Shown here: piece by piece, positions 1 to 6,239 of the stretch | Position numbering within the stretch: the first letter of the stretch is position 1 | How the letters are laid out: each line of letters opens with the position of its first letter | Source of the DNA: Hahella sp. KA22 | GTDB taxonomy: Bacteria; Pseudomonadota; Gammaproteobacteria; Pseudomonadales; Oleiphilaceae | Length of the DNA: 64,000 bases | Reading direction: 5' to 3' | Assembly: GCF_004135205.1 (NCBI RefSeq) | Contig: NZ_CP035490.1 | Coordinates: 2,807,501 to 2,871,500, forward strand | The notes under the pieces: model-generated | The model's database searches: none | Told to the model about the DNA's origin: nothing | The model's input: only the letters and a program-made list of their open reading frames with translations | Made by a program: the position numbers and the translations under genes

Positions 1-1158
1 TTAGGGGCGAGCTACCTGACTCAATTCAATCTCTTCACCAAAGAATATTTACTGGGGAATCCTGCCGTCGCTACGGGGCTGTTGACGTTGTTTTCTATCG
101 GCGTTGCGACGGGATCGTTACTGTGCAGTAAATTGTCCGACGGCAAAGTGGAGCTTGGGCTAGTTCCTATCGGCTCACTGGGTCTTACCCTGTTTGGCGC
201 TCATCTCTACTTTGCTACGCCTGACGTTAATGTCATAGAGCTAAGAACGTTTGGAGAATTTCTGGCTGATCCTTCCGGTTATGGCGTGTTATTGGATCTA
301 TTGTTTATAGGTTTGTTTGGCGGCTTTTATATTGTGCCCTTGTATGCATTGATTCAGGAGCGCTCAGAAGAAAAGAAACGGGCGCAGGTCATTGCGTTGA
401 ATAATGTAATGAACGCTATTTTTATGGTGTTCAGCGCAGCCTTCGCCATAGTTTTCCTGACGCTAATAGGGTTGACCATTCCTGAATACTTCCTGGTGCT
501 GGCGATTATGAATGCTGTTGTCGCAGTGTATATATTCAAGCAAGTGCCGGAATTCGCATTACGCTTTTGCATATGGTTGTTAGGTCACACGATGTATCGG
601 GTTACGCATCGAGGTTTGAGCAATATTCCTCAAGAAGGGCCTGTTGTGCTGGTATGCAACCATGTCAGTTATGTTGACGCAATGCTGATTGGCGGCGCCG
701 TGCGCAGACCTGTGCGTTTTGTCATGGATAAAGGCATATACGAAATGCCGGGGCTGCACTGGTTTTTCAAGCTTGCGCGCACCATCCCTATTACTTCCGA
801 AAAGAGAGACCAGGATACCTACCATCGCGCTTTTGAGGCGATTAGCGAAGCGCTGGAGAATGGTGAGGTGATTTGTATCTTCCCTGAGGGACGTTTGACA
901 AAGACGGGGGATATCGACGCGTTTAGAAAGGGAATTGAGCTGATTATCCAGCGTAACCCTGTGCCTGTAACGCCAATGGCGCTGCGAGGGTTGTGGGGTT
1001 CATTCTTCAGCCATAAAGATGGCATGGCGTTAGCTAAACTGCCCCGGCGCTTTTGGTCTAAAGTTGAACTGGTCGCAGACGCAAGTTGGGAGCCTGAAAA
1101 GGTCAGTTCCGAGGCGCTGGAAGAGAAAGTTAAGGCTTTGAGAGGGGAGTGGGCTTAG
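1..1158 (+). CDS. MFS transporter / 1-acylglycerol-phosphate acyltransferase fusion (5' end missing)
   Basis: The reading frame is open from the first base, so the gene begins outside the window; 385 codons are visible. Roughly the first 190 visible residues are hydrophobic helices of an MFS carrier of the LplT (lysophospholipid flippase) type. The rest is a PlsC-type acyltransferase, with the catalytic NHxxxxD box (NHVSYVD) near visible residue 220 and the PEGR substrate-binding box near 295. Proteins of this layout move lysophospholipid or lysophosphatidate across the inner membrane and re-acylate it. Many relatives continue into an acyl-ACP synthetase (AMP-ligase) domain. This one stops right after the PlsC domain, so the activating enzyme must be elsewhere. 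A strong terminator follows. The fusion is clear; the substrate is inferred. Confidence 0.85.
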   Translation, partial: LGASYLTQFNLFTKEYLLGNPAVATGLLTLFSIGVATGSLLCSKLSDGKVELGLVPIGSLGLTLFGAHLYFATPDVNVIELRTFGEFLADPSGYGVLLDLLFIGLFGGFYIVPLYALIQERSEEKKRAQVIALNNVMNAIFMVFSAAFAIVFLTLIGLTIPEYFLVLAIMNAVVAVYIFKQVPEFALRFCIWLLGHTMYRVTHRGLSNIPQEGPVVLVCNHVSYVDAMLIGGAVRRPVRFVMDKGIYEMPGLHWFFKLARTIPITSEKRDQDTYHRAFEAISEALENGEVICIFPEGRLTKTGDIDAFRKGIELIIQRNPVPVTPMALRGLWGSFFSHKDGMALAKLPRRFWSKVELVADASWEPEKVSSEALEEKVKALRGEWA

Positions 1159-1183
1159 CCCGCTCCGCTTTTTCGGTATATAG

Positions 1184-1216
1184 AGGCGCTAACGTTCAGC
1201 GATAGCGCCTTTTTTT
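1184..1216 (+). terminator. Rho-independent terminator of the MFS/PlsC gene
   Basis: Arms AGGCGCTA (1184-1191) and TAGCGCCT (1203-1210) form a perfect 8-bp stem followed by six T. The hairpin overlaps the last codons of the convergent PTPS gene, so this DNA is coding on one strand and terminator on the other. Confidence 0.85.
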
Positions 1217-2040
1217 ACGCCTTCGTACGCTCGCACAGTAAACCAGTTTTGCGGGCGTTGCTTTTTCAGGGTCTGCGCAATATGTTCAGCGATCCACTCG
1301 ACGGTGGAATCAGTATCAATCATGTATACGCGCTTCTTCGGCATCAATAGCTCAAAGTCACCTTGCGAGGCGACATATTTGAAGCGTATGTGCTCAACGC
1401 CATTGATAGTCTCTTCTTGAGCGACATCTTCCCAGCTACCGATATAGATATCTTTCCATTTTTTGGCCCATTGATACTCGGTGAGCTGGCTGCGCTGTCC
1501 GTCTGCGAATATTTCCAGTTTGGAGCGGTGACCGTGAGCGATGCGCTGGCAGTTACCGGCGTGCTTTTTCAAACCATGGGTGTAGTGGTAGTAAGCGCCC
1601 TGAATGTTTTCCTCACGCAAGCGGATTTTCACCTTCTTTACATTGTCCGGCACCACGCTTTGCAGGTGTTTAGTCAATAAAGGTTCTACCGACTCGATAT
1701 CAATTTCCGTCAGAGGCAGGGCGGCGATGGCGTCAGTAGGGCAGGAGATGTGAAACTGCGCGTCGCCGGGAAAGCTGCAACTGACTTCAATGCGCTCGCC
1801 CTTTTGCTCGACATTCATGTCCAGCAGATCCTGAGGCACCACCAGTTTGTGATCAATCATATCCTCCGCAGCCTGGCGAAGGATTTTTTTGACGTCGCCG
1901 AAATCGAACACCATGCCTTGTTCGTCCAGGTCGCCGGAAAGCTCAATATCCATAATCCAGCTTTCTCCAACGATGCCGCGGAGAGGGTGAAGGTAAGAGA
2001 AATCAAGAACGGTAAGGTGATCAACAAACAGACGATTCAT
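1189..2040 (-). CDS. Tandem 6-pyruvoyl-tetrahydropterin synthase (QueD/PTPS) fold protein
   Basis: This 283-residue protein is about twice the size of a usual QueD/PTPS subunit and reads as two fused T-fold halves. The N-terminal half keeps the GMVFDFGDVK and MIDHKLV segments of the family's second motif, but the HGH zinc-ligand position has become RGIVGESW. The C-terminal half carries C-x4-HGH (NCQRIAHGH) and a late segment, DSTVEWIAEHIAQ, resembling the family's conserved PTxExxA helix. The two halves therefore look complementary, with one composite zinc/pterin site per chain. Standard QueD makes 6-carboxytetrahydropterin for queuosine synthesis; whether this form does so is unknown. The ATG at 2040 has only a weak ribosome-binding site. 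No other queuosine gene is nearby. Confidence 0.8.
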   Translation of the reverse strand: MNRLFVDHLTVLDFSYLHPLRGIVGESWIMDIELSGDLDEQGMVFDFGDVKKILRQAAEDMIDHKLVVPQDLLDMNVEQKGERIEVSCSFPGDAQFHISCPTDAIAALPLTEIDIESVEPLLTKHLQSVVPDNVKKVKIRLREENIQGAYYHYTHGLKKHAGNCQRIAHGHRSKLEIFADGQRSQLTEYQWAKKWKDIYIGSWEDVAQEETINGVEHIRFKYVASQGDFELLMPKKRVYMIDTDSTVEWIAEHIAQTLKKQRPQNWFTVRAYEGVKKGAIAER

Positions 2041-2140
2041 AAGGGGTGGCTATAAAATGAGCTATGTGTGCGAAATTAATGCTGCGTTATATCGCTTAAA
2101 AGCGTGTAAGTCCAGTAAAGTTGAGTATTTTCCTGGGACT

Positions 2141-2177
2141 TCTCCCGCCTCGCCAATCAATGAATGGGGGCGGGAGA
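2141..2177 (-). other. Inverted repeat downstream of the receiver gene
   Basis: TCTCCCGCC (2141-2149) and GGCGGGAGA (2169-2177) form a perfect 9-bp stem 15 bases beyond the stop codon of the minus-strand receiver gene. No T-tract follows on that strand, so it is an mRNA 3' hairpin or an imperfect terminator. Confidence 0.45.
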
Positions 2178-2191
2178 TGATGGGAGAGCAA

Positions 2192-3334
2192 TCAGCCAAA
2201 TATGCCGGAGATAAAGGCGACGCCGGCGGCGAAAACGCCGATACTGATAGATAAAGCAATCATATAAGCTTTATTACTGGCGCTACGCTGTGATTCCCCA
2301 TACAGCTCAATAGTGCGCTGAGCGATGTCTTCCGCCGTTTCCCGGGAGATATCATGCGCTTGTTGGATGGCTTCCGCCTGCAGGGTTTGCCAGAACTCGG
2401 TGTCAATGGATTGCACTGTCGTCATGTGGTCCTTCAGTTCATCCAATTGCTTCTGAGTGATGGCGGGTGAAGCGCCTGCGGCGGGAGCCGCCGGCGCGGC
2501 GTTTTTAAGCTCTTCCTTGATTTCATTCAGCTCTTGGCTGATTTCTCTGGCCAGCTCAGCGGACACCTCTTCTTTGAGTGCTGCGAAGCTGGTGGTAATT
2601 TGGCTTTCAATGCGGCTATAAAAAGTTTCTATACGCTCATCATGTCTGTTTTGTAGTTCTTCCGATAAGCGCTTGAGGTGGGCGTACTGCTCATCGAACA
2701 GGTCGCTTAATAGTTCGTGAACGCGCGTGTTCAAGCTGGTTTTCACTGTAGAGCGCGCGACCTGTTCAATCATTTCTATTGGCAGGCTGAAGGCTTTTCC
2801 GTTTACGGGCAAGGCGTCATGAGGAGAGGGTGGTTGCTCTTCTTCTTTAGCCTTGACCTTCGTGACGGCGGTTTCCTCAGCATCATCTACGTCATGGTCG
2901 CTGAAGGCGAAATCCATGGCGGTCAGATCGATAGGCGCTGAAGTGAGACTGCCGGCTTCAATATCCCGGTTAAGCTGCTCCAGAATACTGTGCAAGCCAT
3001 CAGTTTGCGGCGGTTTGGTCAGAATGTTGTAAATGCCGAAGCGTTTTGCTGCGTCCTCAAATTCCTTGGACTTTTTCGACGTGCACATAATGATCGGAAT
3101 GGCGGCGGTATCCGGATTGGACTTGATCGCCTTGGAGGCTTCCACTCCGTTCATTCCCGGCATTAGGTGATCCATAAATATCACGTCGGGCGGCGAGTTC
3201 TTGCTCAGATAATCGAGCGCCTCCTCCGCAGAGCCGGCCAGATTTACGTTCATGCTGACGTTCTCAAGTAGCTTGCTGAGCGCAAACCTCGCTACTTTGG
3301 AGTCGTCAACGAGTAACGCAGTTTTAATTGTCAT
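2192..3334 (-). CDS. Membrane-anchored response-regulator receiver protein without output domain
   Basis: The N-terminal 120 residues are a CheY-type receiver: acidic pair in LLVDDSK, phospho-acceptor Asp in [12 protein letters not shown], switch Thr/Ser in IIMCTSKK and conserved Lys in ILTKPP. About 200 Glu/Ala/Gln-rich residues follow, probably largely helical or coiled-coil. The last 25 residues hold one hydrophobic helix ([19 protein letters not shown]) that should anchor the protein in the inner membrane. No DNA-binding, GGDEF, EAL or kinase domain is recognisable, so the output is probably protein contact. I chose ATG 3334, preceded by TGAGG, over the upstream in-frame TTG at 3346, which overlaps that ribosome-binding site. 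No sensor kinase is adjacent; the MORN-repeat gene lies 63 bases upstream on the same strand. Confidence 0.85.
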   Translation of the reverse strand: MTIKTALLVDDSKVARFALSKLLENVSMNVNLAGSAEEALDYLSKNSPPDVIFMDHLMPGMNGVEASKAIKSNPDTAAIPIIMCTSKKSKEFEDAAKRFGIYNILTKPPQTDGLHSILEQLNRDIEAGSLTSAPIDLTAMDFAFSDHDVDDAEETAVTKVKAKEEEQPPSPHDALPVNGKAFSLPIEMIEQVARSTVKTSLNTRVHELLSDLFDEQYAHLKRLSEELQNRHDERIETFYSRIESQITTSFAALKEEVSAELAREISQELNEIKEELKNAAPAAPAAGASPAITQKQLDELKDHMTTVQSIDTEFWQTLQAEAIQQAHDISRETAEDIAQRTIELYGESQRSASNKAYMIALSISIGVFAAGVAFISGIFG

Positions 3335-3397
3335 GGTGTACCTCAAATACCAATGTCACCGTCACAGCGGGCTAACATAGCTGACTTTGGGTGTTTG

Positions 3398-4759
3398 TTA
3401 CCAGCCTTCTAAAGGCGGGCATTGAGTTGCTCTATAACTTTTCAGGCGATAGCAAACGCCGGGGTTACTGCTGCGGGCGGTAAAGATCTCGCCCTCCGGC
3501 GTCGTCAGCGTCGCCAGTCCATATGGTTTACCGAATTTAAATGTACCGCTGATCTTACTGCCATTGGGGTTCAGTAATTCCCCCTGTCCATGAAACTTCC
3601 CTTCAAAGAACTGTCCGGTGTACTTTTTGCCGTCCGCATAGATGAGTTCCCCTTTGCCCTGGAACTGCCCGTTGGCGAAACCTCCCTCGTAATGAGTTCC
3701 GTCCGGATAGGTTAACGAACCGGAGCCGTGATATTTGCTTTCGGAAAAACCGCCAACAAAGAGCATGCCGTTTTTGCCGGTCAGCGTGCCTTCGCCGTTC
3801 AGCTTTCCATCAACCCAGTAGCCTGTGTAGATATCACCGCTTTTCAGCGTCAGCGTACCTTCGCCATTGAACTGGTCGTCTCTGAAATCGCCGACATACA
3901 GGTCGCCGTTCGGCTGTTTGAAAGAGCCGTGTCCGTGCTTGCGACCTTCATACCATTCCCCGTTGTACTCCGCTCCGTTGGCCATTTTTAGCAGGCCTTT
4001 GCCATGGAACAGCTTGTTGACGAACTCTCCCTGATAGCGGGAGCCGTCTTTGCCGACATAGGTTCCTTCGCCAGTTACCACGCCGTGTTTCCAGACGCCA
4101 TCTTTGTATTCCACAACCGTGATGCGATCTAGGGTTACGCTGATGGTGCGAGAGTCGCCTCGGGCGAGGTCGATCTTATTGCGAAAGGTTTTGTAGCCTT
4201 CTTTGCTGACTTCTATGTCGTATTCGCCTGCTGGCAACTCTACTTCGACGGCGCTGGCTCCATAGGGTTTTCCATTGATGAGGACATTATCATTGGCGAC
4301 ATTCGAACGGATAAACAGTTTGCCGGTATCCGACATAGTGGGGGAGGGCGACTGTTGGGTTTCTTTCGCAACAACCTGCTGTGGTAAGGAGAGCGTCTGG
4401 TCCGCGTCCGCTGAGGCCATTAGCGCGCCGTTTTCCGCATCTTGTGCGGCGTTCGATGCTTCAAGCGCCTGCTGTTGTTCCGGCGTTAACTGATCGACGA
4501 ACAGGATAGCCTCTTCCAGCGATTCCCCTGGTGCGTTTTCAGTAGAACGGAAACTTTCCAGCTGGGCGCTGAGATCCGCACTGCCGATGGGCGTGCCGTA
4601 ATCGGTGGTTTTAATATCGCCTGCCCTGCGCTCGGTCGCGGGGGATAAGGTATCCGCCAGCACCGGTATGTTGATATCTTGCCTATGGGCGAAGCCGGCG
4701 GTCACCAGCAGCATCAGGACAAGCGCATTGATAAATAAAAGTGGTCTCAGATCGACCAT
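3398..4759 (-). CDS. PEGA-domain and MORN-repeat envelope protein
   Basis: A 453-residue protein with an N-terminal hydrophobic helix (signal anchor or signal peptide, LLFINALVLMLLVTAGFA) and a Gln/Ala-rich linker. A PEGA domain follows (VLINGKPYGASAVEVELPAGEYDIEV...), a beta-sandwich common in surface proteins. The C-terminal half consists of about eight 23-residue MORN repeats with the pattern Y-x-G-x-F/W-x5-HGxG-x5-NG. MORN arrays bind lipid or protein or act as rigid spacers; bacterial ones are mostly uncharacterised. A C-terminal segment with two cysteines (GVCYRLKSYRATQCPP) could form a disulfide, which fits an extracytoplasmic location. ATG 4759 with AAGGTAG upstream is preferred to TTG 4780. 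No enzymatic motif is visible; it is probably structural. Confidence 0.8.
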   Translation of the reverse strand: MVDLRPLLFINALVLMLLVTAGFAHRQDINIPVLADTLSPATERRAGDIKTTDYGTPIGSADLSAQLESFRSTENAPGESLEEAILFVDQLTPEQQQALEASNAAQDAENGALMASADADQTLSLPQQVVAKETQQSPSPTMSDTGKLFIRSNVANDNVLINGKPYGASAVEVELPAGEYDIEVSKEGYKTFRNKIDLARGDSRTISVTLDRITVVEYKDGVWKHGVVTGEGTYVGKDGSRYQGEFVNKLFHGKGLLKMANGAEYNGEWYEGRKHGHGSFKQPNGDLYVGDFRDDQFNGEGTLTLKSGDIYTGYWVDGKLNGEGTLTGKNGMLFVGGFSESKYHGSGSLTYPDGTHYEGGFANGQFQGKGELIYADGKKYTGQFFEGKFHGQGELLNPNGSKISGTFKFGKPYGLATLTTPEGEIFTARSSNPGVCYRLKSYRATQCPPLEGW

Positions 4760-4911
4760 TATTACTACCTTGCCTACCAACCCATGTGTAAATTGTAATT
4801 CATCTTAGCCCCTAATCCTGCTGATTGTAACCAAATAGGTCACGGCTTCTATTAAATGCATATAGTGTCACATTGCTGTTGGTATTGGCTCACGCTAAAT
4901 ATCTGTCCTTG

Positions 4912-5460
4912 TTAAGTTTTGTTGCGAGTTTGCAACTCCTCCCAGGCGCGCATGTGGACATCCGCCTCATATTCATAAGGGCTTTTAAAGGGCGTAAGTA
5001 TGAAGTCAAAAACTGCGAAGGTGAAGCCGATTGAAAACCAGGCGATAAATAAAGTTTCTATTGTCGCCGCCTGACTTTGCGGGTTGGCTTCCACAAAAGA
5101 TTGCAAACTGGGAAGAATGTCCTGAACCATCGCTACCGGGTTGAATCGGGACAGCACCAGAGGCACCCAGAATGCGATGAATACAGGAAAGAACGTGAAT
5201 GACCATAAAAAGCGCCGTAGCAGGTAGATGAGCGCTGATTTCATATAACGGGTGCGCAGCTCCGGGATTTTCTTGATTTCATTTAAATAGCGCTTGCGTT
5301 CCACCCAATAGGCTTCAATCTCTACTGGAGCTGGAGCTGGAGCTGGAGCTGGAGCTGGAGCTGGAGCTGGAGCTGGAGCTGGAGCTGGAGCTGGAGCTGG
5401 AGCTGGAGCTGGAGCTGGAGACTCGCCGGTCGGCGTTTCGTTGTTGTTTTCGCTTGTCAT
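4912..5460 (-). CDS. Two-helix membrane protein with N-terminal Pro-Ala repeat
   Basis: A 182-residue protein of unknown function. After a short polar start (MTSENNNETPTGES) comes an uninterrupted Pro-Ala dipeptide tract of about 32 residues encoded by a perfect hexanucleotide repeat. A charged segment (EAYWVERKRYLNEIKKIPELRTRYMKS) follows, then two hydrophobic helices (FTFFPVFIAFWVPLVLS and LFIAWFSIGFTFAVFDFI) and a short charged tail. Pro-Ala tracts form extended, stiff linkers, as in TonB-like proteins, but no TonB C-terminal domain is present. The body resembles 2TM-type domains. It precedes the MORN-repeat gene on the same strand with a 152-base gap, so co-transcription is possible but unproven. 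Confidence 0.65.
   Translation of the reverse strand: MTSENNNETPTGESPAPAPAPAPAPAPAPAPAPAPAPAPAPAPAPVEIEAYWVERKRYLNEIKKIPELRTRYMKSALIYLLRRFLWSFTFFPVFIAFWVPLVLSRFNPVAMVQDILPSLQSFVEANPQSQAATIETLFIAWFSIGFTFAVFDFILTPFKSPYEYEADVHMRAWEELQTRNKT
5325..5420. repeat. Perfect (CTGGAG)16 hexanucleotide tandem repeat
   Basis: Sixteen identical 6-bp units (96 bp) with no mismatch lie inside the coding region of the preceding entry. On the minus strand they encode Pro-Ala. Unit gain or loss keeps the frame, so length variation would change linker length rather than switch the gene off. Perfect identity suggests recent expansion or continuing slippage. Confidence 0.97.
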
Positions 5461-5577
5461 AGAGTCTGGTCTTTGCCTTTGGGTTCTGACATATTCGTAT
5501 AAAAAGCTACATCCGATCTGCCGATGTCAGCGTTTTAGCATGTATAGAATAAAGTCTGAAATAGTGGATGTAACTAC

Positions 5578-6039
5578 ATGACAGATCAAGTAAATCGCCC
5601 CAAGGGCGTCACCAGTGTCGCTCTTATCGCTCACGATAACAAAAAGGCCGACCTGATTGCCTGGGTGGAAAAAAATAGCGTTAAACTGAACAAATGTACA
5701 GTCTACGCGACAGGCACGACGGGAAAATTAATTGCTGAAAAAACGGGAGTGGATGTCAGGCGCTGCCATAGCGGTCCACTTGGCGGAGATCAGCAGATAG
5801 GCGCTTTGATCTCAGAGGGAAAAGTTGATTTGCTGATATTCTTCTGGGACCCGTTGGAGCCGATGCCGCATGATCCGGATATCAAGGCGCTGCTGCGTTT
5901 AGCGACTTTATGGAATGTGCCCAGCGCCTGCAATTCGGCGACCGCTGACTTTTTGGTCAACTCAAACTTGTTTGAGGAGTTTCTGCCGCAGCGTCCGGAT
6001 TTCGACTCCTATCTCAACCGGGATGTTCTTGGTAAATGA
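5578..6039 (+). CDS. mgsA: Methylglyoxal synthase
   Basis: MgsA converts dihydroxyacetone phosphate to methylglyoxal and inorganic phosphate in the cytoplasm, an overflow bypass when phosphate is limiting or triose phosphates build up. The 153-residue length is typical. Active-site residues are visible: His19 in IAHDNKK, the catalytic Asp in [11 protein letters not shown], and the Asp/His/Asp cluster of [14 protein letters not shown]. The phosphate-binding ATGTTGKLI loop is intact. The gene starts at ATG after a 117-base gap from the divergent Pro-Ala gene, and is followed by a candidate small ORF and the M16 peptidase gene on the same strand. Confidence 0.97.
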   Translation: MTDQVNRPKGVTSVALIAHDNKKADLIAWVEKNSVKLNKCTVYATGTTGKLIAEKTGVDVRRCHSGPLGGDQQIGALISEGKVDLLIFFWDPLEPMPHDPDIKALLRLATLWNVPSACNSATADFLVNSNLFEEFLPQRPDFDSYLNRDVLGK

Positions 6040-6080
6040 TTGTCTGCCATAGGAATGCGCAATCGAGGAGATAGAAAGAT

Positions 6081-6239
6081 ATGTCTGGTGCGGTATTCGG
6101 TAAATATCTGTTCTCTCTGTTACACTTGTTTCAATTGTCGTTCTCTGTAGGCGCGGTTTTGAGCGTGCCGGCAGTCTTCAGGAGGGCGGCGCAAGGAACT
6201 AAAACTAACTCGACACTCGTAAAGATTGGCTGGAAATAA
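6081..6239 (+). CDS. Candidate 52-residue small protein, translationally coupled to the M16 peptidase gene
   Basis: An ATG at 6081 sits ten bases after AGGAG (6066-6070), a better ribosome-binding site than that of the following gene. The frame runs 52 codons to TAA at 6237-6239, and the peptidase ATG begins at the very next base (TAAATG). The peptide starts MSGAVFGKYLFSLLHLF, is hydrophobic over its first 35 residues and basic at the end. I recognise no family. The arrangement suggests a coupled leader peptide or small membrane protein. A chance ORF is possible because the segment is short. Confidence 0.4.
   Translation: MSGAVFGKYLFSLLHLFQLSFSVGAVLSVPAVFRRAAQGTKTNSTLVKIGWK

Noticed and set aside
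2057..2254. 65-codon + strand ORF between the PTPS and receiver genes
   Set aside because: No ribosome-binding site, it overlaps the receiver gene's 3' end, and it is Gly/Asp-rich with no family resemblance.
5325..5420. Phase-variation switch by the hexanucleotide repeat
   Set aside because: The unit is six bases, so copy-number change never shifts the frame; only length variation is possible.
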